64,000 bases of DNA from Halichoerus grypus (GCF_964656455.1 NC_135726.1:33447930-33511929); one strand, 5' to 3'; shown: positions 31,015 through 42,220, counted from the first letter of the stretch. Notes: generated from the sequence alone by a model not told the origin. A program made the numbers and translations.

Positions 31015-31165
31015 GCCTGCATGGTTTGTGTGCTAACTGCCACTTACAGGCTGTGGGGCCCTGGGCAGGTCACTCAAACTCGCTGTGCCTCGGATGCCCC
31101 ATCTTTAACATGGAGATAATTATAACCCTTCCCTCAATGTGGTTGGTGAGGGCTGGCCAAGAAAA
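31015..31165 (+). mobile_element. MIR
   Basis: AACTGCCACTTACAGGCTGTGGGGCCCTGGGCAGGTCACTCAAACTCGCTGTGCCTC and ATCTTTAACATGGAGATAATTATAACCC match MIR. Confidence 0.8.
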
Positions 31166-31328
31166 CATATTCTGGTTGGTTCCTAGCACTGGATCAATGT
31201 CAGTTGTTCTTACTAGTTACTTAATGCACAAATGGAGACCTGTCTCTGCCTTACCACAAAAGAATAACTTCAGGGCAGTGCTCAAAGCCCAAACTGGAGA
31301 CACTGGAGGCCAAGAAAGTAGTCACTAT

Positions 31329-31756
31329 TGAAAAGAAAGCCACAGGTCCAAAGTGGAGTCACTTGCCCCCAGAAGAGCAAACTGAGACTTACTTGCAGTT
31401 TCAGCCTCTCTACGAGTAGAATTTTAAGCCAATTAATATGGAATTTTCTGGTCTGCACCAAGGAGGTAATCTGTCACACGGGCTCTCTCCATCTCCCAAA
31501 GGAAGATGAGGTCATCTGTATGATAAGGCCCCCAGCCCTTGCCTCTAAGGAAAGGTGACCTCGCCTGAAGCAATCCTTTCTTTTCTTTTGTAATAACTTC
31601 CCTGCCCCACCCTCTTCCCTATAAAAACCTTCCATTTTGTAGGACTCCTGAGAGCTCCTTTCAACTTGCTAGATGGGATGCTGCCCCATTCATGAATTCC
31701 TTCCTAAAGCCAGTTAGATCTTCAAATTTATTTGATTGAATTTTGTTTGTTTAACA
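31329..31756 (+). mobile_element. LTR of an old endogenous retrovirus (ERVL-type?)
   Basis: The block starts TGAAAAGAAAGCC and ends TTTAACA, obeying the TG...CA rule. It contains a TATA-like CCTATAAAAACCTTCC, then GAGCTCCTTTCAACTTGCTAGATGGGATGCTGCCC. This text is familiar from an old mammalian LTR, but I cannot fix the subfamily. No internal retroviral sequence is attached, so it is probably a solo LTR. Confidence 0.6.
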
Positions 31757-32076
31757 CTACCCAGATGTTACGATTTAAATGGCATAGAGTCGTCTGCCTG
31801 TAGGAACTCTTAGAGACTTGTTCACATGTCAACACATGGAGATGTAAATAGGAGCTGCAAATCTCCCCCACAAAGGCCAGGTGTCAGCGGAACTCTGTGG
31901 TGCCCGACTCACTGCACAGGTCACCTTACCCGGCCAGAACCTGGCCTCACCTTCTGGGGATCCCCCAGAACCTTCATCCCTATTGGGACCTGCACTTTCC
32001 AGGCATCTCCCATCTCTTCCCACAGGGTCTGTTTCCTGATTTAGCAAAATGGACGGATTATGAAGCTGAGTGTTAC

Positions 32077-32924
32077 TGATGTGGGAAACAAAGGCAGACA
32101 GAAAATCATTAAATTTCCTTATACCTACAGCCCACTGACATGTCCTTGAAACAGGCAACGTGACCTTCCTCTAAGGACTCAACTGCCTAGACGTTAATAC
32201 TTAGCTAAGGGCAAAAGACAATCCTAGCCCGCCCCCCCCACACCCCCCAGGATCCTGTAAGTCTACTTTAACATATAAAAATTCCTTCAGGGGGGAAATC
32301 GGAGGGGGAGAAGAACCATGAGAGACGATGGACTCTGAAAAACAAACTGAGGGTTCTAGTGGGGAGGGGGGTGGGAGGATGGGTTAGCCTGGTGATGGGT
32401 ATTAAGGAGGGCACGTTCTGCATGGAACACTGGGTGTTATGCACAAACAATGAATCATGGAACACTATATCTAAAACTAATGATGTAATGTATGGGGATT
32501 AACATAACAATAAAAAAATTAAAAAAAAAATTCCTTCAGAAATTTCCTTTATCTCTAAACCCCACTAGATACATGTAGGCAATCACCACCCCCCTCCCAA
32601 GCATATGGCCCACTGATACACATCTGAAGGGTCTCATGACTAAGGTTTTATTAGACCGTAATAAGTGACCTTTTCCCAACAATAGCTAGCTCCTTCAAGG
32701 TCCTGGAAGCCTTGCTTCCAAAAATTCCTTAGAGACTTAGGCTATCCTAACCCCCTCCCAACCTGAAAGTATATAAGGGGCTACTCCTCATGACCGCAGT
32801 GCATGTCTTTCTGCTCTCGGGTCCTGTCCCTGTGCTTTAATAAAACCGCCTTTTTGCACCAAAGATGTCTCAAGAATTCTTTCTTGGCCATCAGCTTCGA
32901 ACCCTAATATTCTTTCCTATATCA
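32077..32924 (+). mobile_element. Solo LTR (ERV1-type) interrupted by L1
   Basis: The ends are short inverted repeats, TGATGTGGGAAA and TTTCCTATATCA. Promoter features are a TATA box (AGTATATAAGGGG near 32770) and a polyadenylation signal (TTTAATAAAACC near 32838), then the R/U5-like AAAGATGTCTCAAGAATTCTTTCTTGGCC. Without the L1 at 32291-32525 and one TSD copy it would be about 0.6 kb. No gag, pol or env follows. A matching flank duplication was not found. Confidence 0.75.
32291..32525 (+). mobile_element. Very young L1 3' end inside the LTR
   Basis: Runs from GGGGGAAATCGGAGGGGGAG to AACATAACAATAAAAAAATT(A)n, nearly the same as the second half of the 3' UTR at 17575-17809. The TSD AAAAATTCCTTCAG is perfect over 14 bases (32277-32290 and 32526-32539). 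Confidence 0.97.
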
Positions 32925-32999
32925 CCAGATGGAAGAAGGTTCTCTCCAACCTCATACCAGATAGACAATGGCAGGTGCAATATTGTCATTCATAAAAAA

Positions 33000-33955
33000 A
33001 GACAGATTTGGTCATTCAGATGACCAAAATATATTTCTCAGGTATATCTGGTCTTTGTCCACAGTTTCAGGCTCAGAGCTCCCAAAACCCTTAGAATTTT
33101 CTGAGTGATAAGAGCAATGGGAACATCTTTTGTTATAACACTTTGTCTCTTGTCTTCATTTCTAAAATCATTTCAGAGCCATAAAAGTAATATGAGTGTC
33201 TTTTTATTCATAATGAGCCCCTTTCCACTACAACTGGGGTTATGTAAATGAGGTGACTTTGGGAAATCATCAAAGGATGAGGGCTGGCTGCCAGAGGAAC
33301 CAACTACAGAGGGTTGGAATTTTTCAGTCCCACTCCCTGATTTCCAGGGAGGGGAGAGGGGCTGGAAGTTGAATCAATCACCAATAGCCAATGATCAAGC
33401 CAATGTGATGCCTATATGATGAAGCCTCCATAAAAACCCCAAAGGACAGGGCTTGGAGAGCTTCCAGGTTGGGGAACCAGACTGCTTTCATGTGCAACCA
33501 TGCTGGCCCCCAAACTCCACAAAGACAGAAGCTCCTTTATTTGGGACCTCACCCTATGCATCTCCTCATCTGACTGTTAATTCTTATCCTTCAGTATTTG
33601 TTATAAACTGGTAATCTAGTGAGTAAGCTAGTTTCCTGAGTTCTATGAGCTGTTGCAGCAAATTAATTGAACCCAAGCAGGGGTGCTGGGAACCTCTGAT
33701 TTCTAGCCAGCCGGTCAGAAGCACAGGTGACAACCTGGACTTGTGACTGGCATCTGAAGCAGAGGGCAGTCTTGTGGGACTAATCCCATAAGATGTAGAA
33801 TCTGATGCCATCTCTGGGTAGATAGTGTCAGAATTGAGTTGGATTATAGGATAACCAGCTGGTGGCAGAGAATTGCTTGCTGGTGTTGGGGGGACCCCGT
33901 TCCTGCCATGTCTGAATTGGTGATCAGACCCTCTAGCAGTATACAACAAAGCAGA
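33000..33955 (+). mobile_element. Third LTR, MER21-like
   Basis: AGCTCCCAAAACCCTTAGAATTTTCTGAGTGATAAGAGC, CATAATGAGCCCCTTTCC, AATCAATCACCAATAGCCAATGATC, GATGAAGCCTCCATAAAAACCCC and CAACCTGGACTTGTGACTGGCATCTGAAG form a recognisable old LTR with a TATA-like CATAAAAACC. The subfamily name is tentative and the exact ends are uncertain. No internal genes are visible. Confidence 0.6.
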
Positions 33956-34079
33956 AAGGATGAGTCCTTCCCAAAGAGGAATAGCTACGTCACTTCTGGG
34001 TTAATATAATTGAGTCAATCCCTGTTAATACAGTGTATCCTACCTGACCTTAAGAAATTTTCTTTCTCAAACACTCCAG

Positions 34080-34460
34080 GGAGAGAGACACCCTGGTGCT
34101 CTCCAACTCGTGTGCACCACTCTTGTCTCATTCTCAATCCAGGGTTTTCTCTCAGGCTGTTCCCTCTGAGTCATGCATGGCTCGGTCCTTGCATGGCTTG
34201 TTCATTCTCACTCCTATGGGCTTACCTTGCATACTCCCTTCTCGGGCTTGACCAGATGCCAAGATGCACAGATGTAGCCCTACCATCAGTCTCTCTCAGA
34301 ACACCTTACTTGTTTCCTGCACAGCACTTGCCACTACTTCTAGTTGCATATTTTTGGTTTTTTTTTACTTATGTTTTGTCTATCTCCCTTGCTAGACTAT
34401 AAGTGCCATGAGGGCAGGGCCACTCCTGTTTTACTTATGGCCCAATCCACCGCACGCAGC
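34080..34460 (+). mobile_element. L2 3' region
   Basis: GCACTTGCCACTACTTCTAG, TCTCCCTTGCTAGACTATAAGTGCCATGAGGGCAGGGCC match the L2 3' UTR; the left part is less certain. Confidence 0.6.
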
Positions 34461-34529
34461 CCTCAGGCATGATGGGTAATGTGTACTGCTTCCTCCCTCC
34501 ATGCTCACACTTTCCTAAGGGATTTTCCG

Positions 34530-34690
34530 ATTTATCCCCTCCTTTCTTCCCAACCCTCCTATGAGGTCCTATTATTAGACCCATTTTTATAAATGAGGAA
34601 ACCATAAAACAGAGACATTCAGTAACATATTCAAGGTCACATAGGAAGGAGTAAATCCATGAGCCTTTCCAAGTTAGGCTGACATTGGAG
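34530..34690 (-). mobile_element. MIR, antisense
   Basis: CCTATGAGGTCCTATTATTAGACCCATTTTTATAAATGAGGAAACC and CAAGGTCACATAGGAAGGAG are the reversed MIR core. Confidence 0.8.
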
Positions 34691-35059
34691 TTGACCCTCT
34701 AGGACAGGAAACTGTGCTGCCTGTCATGCTGTGGGTGCTTAAAAAAGAATCTGCTGAATAAATGGATGATTAGAAGCACTCAGTGCAGTACAATCCAATC
34801 TGAGCCCATTCAACTCTGTTAACTCATTTTAACCAATACTCGCTGGGTACTTTGTAGTGTCTTATAGGTGCTGTAGGGACCTTGCCTTCAAGGAAGTTAA
34901 TGGTGGCTGTCGAAAGATAAGCCAGTGTGTGAATAAGCCAGCTAACTTCGTCAGCTTCTCTCCCACATTCCTGATTAGCTCATCGGATGCCCTCGGGACA
35001 CTGAGTCTCATAAGTGAGTCTGAGATGCACACAGATTCCATAGTCTTGGCTTCACCCTC

Positions 35060-35200
35060 ACCCTCCTTTATTTATAGATACAGATGCCAGGGCTCAGAGA
35101 AACTAGATGACTTGCCCAAGGGCACATAGCTAAGTAAGAGTAGAAAGAGGATTTGAATCCTTCCGGACTGGCTCTGGAACCCCCATTATACTATACAACC
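35060..35200 (-). mobile_element. MIR, antisense
   Basis: GCTCAGAGAAACTAGATGACTTGCCCAAGGGCACATAGCTAAGTAAGAG and GGATTTGAATCCTTCC match reversed MIR. Confidence 0.8.
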
Positions 35201-35209
35201 TCACAGATT

Positions 35210-37210
35210 AATAATAATAATAAAGGTTTAAAAGGACATACTAGATTCATTCAGCCTGAGCTTTCTCACATGCAGTTGAAGACAGTCAACTGCAGACAGT
35301 CAATGACTTATTTGCAGGGGTACAGCCAGGGAGGGACTGAGCTGGGGCCCTCAGGACTGCACAGTACCCAACAAGCCTCCCTATATGTGCATCTATGTGG
35401 GCAAGATGCTACTTCTGGTTAAGCAAATGGTCAGGAATAAGAAAGAAATAAATATCTGATAGAATACTTCAAAATGGTGAGACCTATGCAGGCAAGAGAA
35501 ATGAGTTCAAGTTCAAGCATGTTTTTTTCTGGAAATTCTCTCCAACAGACTTAGTTCGGCCCTGAAGCCATATATAGGAAGTACCAGGTGCAAACCAGTA
35601 GTTTGCAAGTTTCAGCCATTCACATCGCTGCTTTATCCCCTCCTTTCTTCCCTTCTCAAGGTTCGTCACATCCATAAAGCACCTATAGTGTTACTTACTT
35701 AATGCTTTAAATAAACTCACTTTAAAAAACTTAAATAAAATTATTTTTTTTAATTTATGGAAAATACAGGTATTTAAAAACAGTCATTAAAAAGCTCTAA
35801 GTGGAAAATGAGTAATATTAGGTGGTAACATTTAAAATAAACACAATGAAAACAAAACAGTGTTATTAAATTCAAACCAGATATTGTTATCTCCTCTCAA
35901 CAGGGGTCCGCTCTGCGTTTGTTACAAAGGGACAGAAATCCTGTTACAGAGGAATGAAAGGCATGCTAGCACTAAACTAAGCCTTTCCAGAGCAAAAGTA
36001 AAATAAAGTTGAAAGGGAATCATTTTCTGTCCAGATGAGTCAATATGATTTAATGCCATTTGATGCCACGGGCCACCCAGAGCCACTTTGGGCATCATCC
36101 ATAGCACACGTCACACTATGGGAGATGCTGGGGCGGGGGGAGGAAAGAACAGAGCTTCACATCTTTTCTCCACCACCTGCTAGCTTAGTTTCTTCAGGTA
36201 AGTCCCTTCTTTACTCTGGACTCCGCTTTTCCCACCTGTAGAATGCAAGGTTAGACTAGAATTTAGTTACTAGGTGCTCTCTCCAGTCTTTCTGAGTCTC
36301 ACACTCTATAACTCAATTCAGGGCGAGCAATATTACTTCCAGCAATCTGCTGCACTCAGAAATTGAGAATGTGCCCTGGAAGAGCAGTTCAAAACCACCA
36401 TCATTTCCACACAGGGCTCATTCCTGGGCTGAAATCAAGTTTCACGACCTTCCAGAAAGGCTTCTTCCACTGGCAAAGGCCATTCAGTCTTGTGAAGAAG
36501 GGGCTCGGCAGCTTCGGCAGGAGGAGGACTCAGCAAATAAAAGCCTGTTCGATTCAAGAAAACCTGCCTTAGTGGGCAATTGGAGCGGTTCACTTTGTTT
36601 AGAATATTTTGTAGCCAGCAGGATTATCTGCAATGATAAAATTCATACCTCCTGGCCTTCAAATAAAGATGAGCCCAGGAGGATATTGATGGCATCATTG
36701 TTGTTGGAAAGAGAAAGAAAGAGTGGCCTGGTGATCCCATTGTGTGTGGAATAAAAGGGCCAGGGAAACAGATCTATTTTCGTATTACAAAACTGCACAC
36801 TATTGCGCCCCCAGATCAGCTCATTCTTGGACCACGACAGCTCCTCTCCGGGAAGCCAGGATGTGTTTCCAGCAAACAAGCACAGGCCTGGACCCCCTCG
36901 GGGCAAGGGCTTGATTTAGGGGCACAAAGAAATACAGGCCCCATGTGCTCCTACGACTGCCAGGCATGCATTCTCGCACACCTGGGCCCACAGCGGCGAC
37001 TGCCCTCCCGCCTGCAACTTCTACGCTGCAGCAACAAACACTCCTCCCCCCACCCCTCATTCTTCTCTGCCCATCAAATTGTCTCCCTTCACCCCTGCGG
37101 ACACAGCGAACTAAAAGACAGCACTCGGCCCTGCTTAGGGATGGAATGGCTCAAGAGCCATAAACGCAACAGCTTCATCCCCTGGGATTAAGCATGATTT
37201 ATGGCTTCCA
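35210..37210. other. 2 kb of unique sequence, no exon recognised
   Basis: An AT-rich part (35700-35890) is followed by a more balanced block (36300-36900) free of known repeats. Several overlapping frames of 120-150 codons (36371-36754, 36742-37191) have no recognisable domain. The block deserves a conservation check as a regulatory candidate. Confidence 0.35.
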
Positions 37211-37214
37211 AATT

Positions 37215-37330
37215 CTGCTGGAAGACCACAGAGTTCGGCCAGGAAGTGTCAGAGCCAGGATTTGAGCCCTAGCCAACTGTCCACAGTCTGGGCTCTTAAC
37301 CACTGTGAAAGTCTCTGACCACGGCAGGCA
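37215..37330 (-). mobile_element. MIR, antisense (donor of a copied segment)
   Basis: GTGTCAGAGCCAGGATTTGAGCCC and GGGCTCTTAACCACTGTG are the reversed MIR 5' part. Bases 37237-37298 recur almost exactly at 38301-38362. Confidence 0.8.
37237..37298 (+). repeat. 62-bp direct repeat, copy 1 (source)
   Basis: This copy is embedded in a longer, continuous MIR. It differs from copy 2 (38301-38362) at one base only (CCACAG against CCATAG). Confidence 0.93.
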
Positions 37331-37339
37331 GCCACTGTG

Positions 37340-37550
37340 GGGGCCGAGAGCCTGGCTCTGGAAGGCTGGCCACCTTGGGTTTGAGTCAGAGTTCTGCCAT
37401 GTACCTCCTCACCAAGCCTCAGTTTTCCTCTTCTGTAAAATCGGGATAGTGAGATTAGGTACCTCACAGAGTGTAAACTTATTCTACCCTCAGCACAGTG
37501 CCTGGCACACAGGAAATGCTCACTAAATGCTAAGTGGTTATTACTAAATT
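37340..37550 (+). mobile_element. MIR
   Basis: TTGGGTTTGAGTCAGAGTTCTGCCATGTACC, CCTCAGTTTTCCTCTTCTGTAAAATCGGGATAGTGAG and CAGTGCCTGGCACACAGGAAATGCTC match MIR end to end, head to head with the previous MIR. Confidence 0.88.
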
Positions 37551-37559
37551 AATGCTGCT

Positions 37560-38185
37560 AACAGTAACTGCTTCTCCCTCCTCTCTGCTCACTGCAGTCC
37601 CAGGCTGTTCCTGCAGCCTCCACCATGGAGGTCCTGCAAGTGCCCTTCAACCTTGTCTTGGAAGTCCTGGGAGGTCATCTCCTTGTGCTGACCATGATTC
37701 CCCCTTCACCCTGAGGCCCTTGAGGCCTTGCATCCTCCTCCAACACTGGCTCCCTGGTGGGGCTGGGTCAGGCCACGAAAGGGGCAGCCTGGGCCCGTAA
37801 CTTACCCAGTCACCCGCTCCTGGCACCGAGGCCATTAGCTATACCACATCTGCTCTCTGCGTCACCAGCAAATCAAGAGGCCTTCTTCTCCCCTTCCTCC
37901 AGCAGGCTTGGACCTGCTGTCATTGTGTTACCTCTCAAATGTCAGTCCCATGCGGCTCAGCCAACCGGATTTCAATCACCCCTCCCCTCTTGTGTCCTGT
38001 TTCCCCGTCCTGTCCCAGAAGTCACCCCCCCACCCCGGACCTGGCCACATCCAATCCAAGGAGTTAAACCAAATGTAGAAGTCACTAAAAATAATTGACT
38101 GATTCATCACTTCAATGGGCAAGTGGTGGGTGAGGCAGGACCCCTACTCCTGAGGATATGAATAATTTCCCCATCTATTTCCCTC
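37560..38185. other. GC-richer unique sequence, no gene seen
   Basis: Frames of 88-113 codons exist because of GC content. No domain or repeat was recognised. Confidence 0.4.
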
Positions 38186-38192
38186 ATTTAGA

Positions 38193-38392
38193 ACGATGGT
38201 TGTCAGCCCTGGGGAGATTTAAAAAATTCCAGTGGGCAGGCCCACCCCAGACCAGGAAATCAAAAGCCCTGAAATCTGGGCCAGGCTTGGCAAATCTTTT
38301 GGCCAGGAAGTGTCAGAGCCAGGATTTGAGCCCTAGCCAACTGTCCATAGTCTGGGCTCTTATTGTAATACCAGCCATGGCTGAGAAGCACA
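38193..38392 (+). mobile_element. hAT-type MITE relic split by the 62-bp copy
   Basis: The left piece (TGGTTGTCAGCCCTGGGGAGATTTAAAAAATTCC, GGCCCACCCCAGACCAGG) and the right piece (AATACCAGCCATGGCTGAGAAGCAC) are the two halves of a common hAT-Charlie type MITE with inverted ends. The interruption is exactly the repeat at 38301-38362. Confidence 0.6.
38301..38362 (+). repeat. 62-bp direct repeat, copy 2 (inserted)
   Basis: Identical to 37237-37298 at 61 of 62 positions, in the same orientation, about 1 kb away. Its flanks are not MIR but a hAT relic, so it is a secondary copy. It has no A tail and no evident TSD. Confidence 0.93.
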
Positions 38393-38469
38393 GATGAAAA
38401 CTTGGTTTGGAGGGAAGAAAGTGAACTTCTCTGTGAGACCCCATCAGTCACCACTCAAGGCTGCAGAGG

Positions 38470-38730
38470 CCTCCCAGCCACCAGCCTGTCTTCTATGGCA
38501 TAGGGATCATGAGCCCAGGCTGTGAAGTCAGACCACCCGGGCTCAAGTCCTATTTTGATCCCTGACCACCCAGGCATGTACCTTGAGCTGAGGATGCAAG
38601 CCTCTTTCGTCAGCTGTACAGTGGACCAGAATGGTACTGACATCACAATGGTACTGAAGGAATGGCATGAGGTCGTGTAAGAGGCACCCATAGCAGCTCC
38701 AGCCACAGTGGGTTCTCAATGAATGTGGCT
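38470..38730 (+). mobile_element. MIR
   Basis: GAGCCCAGGCTGTGAAGTCAGACCACCCGGGCTCAAGTCC and CACAGTGGGTTCTCAATGAATG fit MIR, though the middle is poorly kept. Confidence 0.65.
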
Positions 38731-39380
38731 ATCTTTCCATATCAAGGTGCTCCCTTGCACTGTGCCCACACCTTTTCTCCAGTGCTGCTTTGGAATCAAA
38801 CAATATGATGACGTTTTCATGAGCTGGCCATGCTTCTGCCTCCACATCTTATCTCAGTAGGCACACGATGCACCTGTCGGTGAGCTCCACTAGGTACATC
38901 AAGGATGCAAATGCCAGAAAAGGGGGTTTCTGCCAGTGTTGCTGTGGAAAACAAGAAACAGAAAAGCTTTCCATCTCTCAGTACTTGTTAGAGCAAAACC
39001 ACAATGATACCACTTTATTATGTTTTGGTGGCTCAAGATTTTGTCAAATGCTCTAGATTTTTAAATGCAAATACTAATTCTCTAGATTTTTAAAAAAAGT
39101 ACGCTTTGAAATTTGGAGGCAAATCCTCACTTTTAAAGCTCCAGATTATGGCCCCCATCTTAAACACAATGATGAACTGTGCCTGTGTTTTGTCCCTACT
39201 GCATGAAGACCGCCTTAAGAGCAAGGGTGTTCATTCTTTGAGGGGCTCCTGCCTGGTCTCACTGGTAGTATCCTTGGTGGGAGGAAACTTGAGGCAGGTA
39301 TTCAAAGGGGCATCTTTTTCCTGCTGCAGCTTCTTTTCAGCCCTTTATTGAACCATCAGGAGAGGAAACAAGCAAGCTTA
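38730..39380. other. Unique sequence, no gene seen
   Basis: I recognise no repeat or exon here. Confidence 0.4.
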
Positions 39381-39384
39381 CTTC

Positions 39385-39545
39385 AGAGTTTGGGTTTGAG
39401 ATTTTGTCTTGAACTACCAAGTCACAGTGACTTTCGGAGCTTCGGTTTTCTCATCCATGAAATGGGTGGCATTTGAATAATGACATTTCCCTCGCTGGGC
39501 TGTTAGAGAGTTAAGTGAGATAACATATGCCTGAAAACACCCAAT
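39385..39545 (+). mobile_element. MIR
   Basis: CTTCGGTTTTCTCATCCATGAAATGGGTGGC and CTGGGCTGTTAGAGAGTTAAGTGAGATAACATATG are MIR core and 3' parts. Confidence 0.75.
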
Positions 39546-39549
39546 TTGC

Positions 39550-40630
39550 TGCAGAAAACGGAGGAAGCACAGCTTGAAGGAGCTTGTTCTTTTCCTAATC
39601 CTTCATCCTGGGACATGCAAGGCAGCGCCTCCTGCCTTGATGGGGAAGCCGTGGATCTTTGGGAGCCTATTAGCTGAGCCAAGTGGAGAGTTAAACATCC
39701 AAACTGACAAGAGGGTGCAGAGCTATTTCAGAACACCCCACTGCCCCTGCAGATGGTCCTGGGCCAGAAGGCTCTGGAGCAGGGGGGCAAGGGGGAGGCA
39801 GCCAGGTGTTTGTTGTGGCAGCAGAGATGTTAGAGGAAGAGTTCACTTGTCCACCTCCCCGCTCTCCCTCGGATTTCTACTCCAGAGGGGGCACTGCCCA
39901 GCCCTGACAGATGTGCAGTCTGGGAAGGTTTCCAGGTACAGTGTTGGGAAAGTGGGCAATTAACCCCATGCCAGGACCTGCTCTGGCAAGATGCAAAGTA
40001 GGTGAGTGTGTCTTGGTGTTTTTTGGCTCCCCTCCATCATGTTTCCTCACCTTCAACCAAAAACCCTCTACAAGGTAGGGGTCTACACTCCAACTTAACA
40101 GCTCCTATCTCTCTCCCCAACCTCTTAAAACTTACCCATCCTGGTTCCATTTTCCCCGGGGCTTTATTCCAACCTGCTGAAGTGATTAATCCAATGCAAC
40201 AATCCATTCCAAGAATTCAGACCCTAATGTGTCTCCCCCCCTCAAACCTTGGGACTTCCCATGTGAATTACTCTTGGTAGAATTTCAGCATCACCACAGG
40301 TCAGAGAGGGAGCAGGTGCAGTGGGTTTTTCATACAGTTTGGGAGAGTACCTGCCCTACCCATGGGAGGGGACAGAGCAGAGAAGTCAAGGAACTCTGCC
40401 ACTTGCTAATTGTGTGTCTCAGCTTTGAGCATCCAGGATTAAATGGAAATAAGAGTAAACAGTCACAGAGATGTGCACAGATCCAGATGGTACCAACATG
40501 GAAATGAGACAACGTGTTTCCTGCACTTGTCACAACATCTTTTCACCCTTCTAATGGTGAGCCACATTTGGACGCCAGAGGTCAACCAAGAACTCCACTC
40601 ACTGGAGGCCCTGGATAGTGGAGTATTTAA
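39550..40630. other. Unique sequence, no gene seen
   Basis: The longest frame, 129 codons at 39574-39963, has no recognisable features. No clear repeat. Confidence 0.4.
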
Positions 40631-40639
40631 AGTACTATG

Positions 40640-41098
40640 GTGTAGGGGCCTGCACTAGTGTTCAGGGGCTACCTTGACAAAGGACCACAGACTGGGTGGC
40701 TTACACAACAGAAATGCATTGTCTCATGGTTCTGGAGGCTGGAAGTCTGAGGTCAAGGTGTCAGCACGGTTGATTCCTTCTGAATGCCACAAGAGAAGGG
40801 TCTGCTCCTGGCCTCTGTCCTTGGCTTGTAGATGGCCTTCTTTCCCCTGTGTCTCTTCACATCATCTTCCCTCTGTGAATATCCATCTCTGTGTCCAAAT
40901 TCCTCCCTTGTATAAGAATGCCAGCCATATTGAATTAGAGGCCCACCCTATTTGTTATGACCTCATCCTGACTAATTATATCTATAATGATCATATCTCC
41001 ACATTAGGTCACATTCTGAGGTACTAAGGAATTAAGGCTTAAACATATGATTTTGTGCGTGTGTAGAGTGGGGAGGACATAATTTAACCCCTAACAGG
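40640..41098 (-). mobile_element. MLT1 LTR (ERVL-MaLR), antisense
   Basis: GACAAAGGACCACAGACTGGGTGGCTTACACAACAG, GTTCTGGAGGCTGGAAGTCTGAGGTCAAGGTGTCAGC, and at the other end AGGCCCACCCTATTTGTTATGACC and GGACATAATTTAACCCCTAACA are the reverse complement of an MLT1 LTR. The 117-codon frame inside is not a gene. Confidence 0.88.
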
Positions 41099-41104
41099 GC
41101 TACA

Positions 41105-41300
41105 CATGGCTCTGTTGTCATACAGGCTTGAATTCCAGTGATAGGGGACCTTCTTTAGATGAGTCCTTCAATGTTTCTAAGTCTCAGTTTCTTCATCTGT
41201 AAAACGGGGACAAAGGGGCTCTACCTGGGAGGGGTATTTTCAGGAAGAGCAAAGACATTCTCTATAAAGCATTCAACTTAAGGCTTGGAACAGATGAGTC
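41105..41300 (+). mobile_element. MIR
   Basis: GTTTCTAAGTCTCAGTTTCTTCATCTGTAAAACGGGGACAAAGG is a clear MIR core. Confidence 0.8.
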
Positions 41301-41309
41301 TTCAAGGGA

Positions 41310-42220
41310 CACCAGTTGTTATGATTATTCCAAACATGATGCCACATGGGGAACTCTCCACACTACCCTAAAATAAGGACACCTTAGGGCATGTTACCGG
41401 GGGATGAGAGGCCAGACCCAACCCTCAACTGTATATCTAACCAAGTCTCTTGCAGCCCAAGGTTCAAGGAAATGCTATATTGAAAAGAATGACAATTTCC
41501 ATTGCAATGAGGATTCCTTTGGTAAAGAGGCAAAAGATTTATGAGAGCAAGGAATATGAGACAGAATTAATCATTCAGATAATACAATGAATGCTATTTT
41601 ATGTTTTTAACAGAATAAAGATTTTTTTTTCCCAAGCAGACTCTTTCTTGAATCTTGGTTTCTTTTGTCTTTGGAGAGAGCCAGCAGCTCAGGACTGAAG
41701 TTCTAGCAACTTGGAACAATTCTCTGGGAATCCTCCCATCTTGCCCATTTCACTCTCATTTTCAGATATTGTGAGTGACCAAAAGGGAACAGATTCCTGC
41801 TGAAATGTGTCTCCAGTCCCCCAAACCTAAAGGTCTCCTGTCTGCAACAGAAAAGCACCACAATGGCCATGTTCCTATCCAGTTAGGAGCCTGAGCTGAT
41901 AAAATATTTCCTGCCAAGAATAGCAATTCAAGAGAAAGAGAGAGAGATTTTCTTCTTCAAAAGTATGGAAAAAAGGCTTTTAATCAGAGAAGCAGATCTT
42001 TCTTTTTATTACTGAGGATAATATGATATGAAATTCTCCTCAAAACTGCACATAATGAAGGCAAAAGGAATCATGGGAAAATTCCCTTCTGTTTCTGTAA
42101 AATTCTGATGGGAAAGGGAGCATCATGAAATGTTTGGGTTAGTTAGTCTGAATTAGTATCTACCTTTTCTCAGGAGAAGGACATTCTCTTTTTAGTCAAA
42201 GAAATAACCTGGCTGCCTGT
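41310..42220. other. Unique sequence, no gene seen
   Basis: I recognise no repeat or exon in this stretch. Confidence 0.4.

Noticed and set aside
31329..33955. Search for retroviral gag, pol or env near the LTRs
   Set aside because: No retroviral coding text or primer-binding site with internal region was recognised between or beside the LTRs, so these are treated as solo LTRs.
36742..37191. 149-codon frame, with overlapping frames on the same stretch
   Set aside because: Several frames are open at once, which points to composition. No family was recognised.
40674..41027. 117-codon frame
   Set aside because: It lies inside an antisense MLT1 LTR; such frames occur by chance in this LTR.
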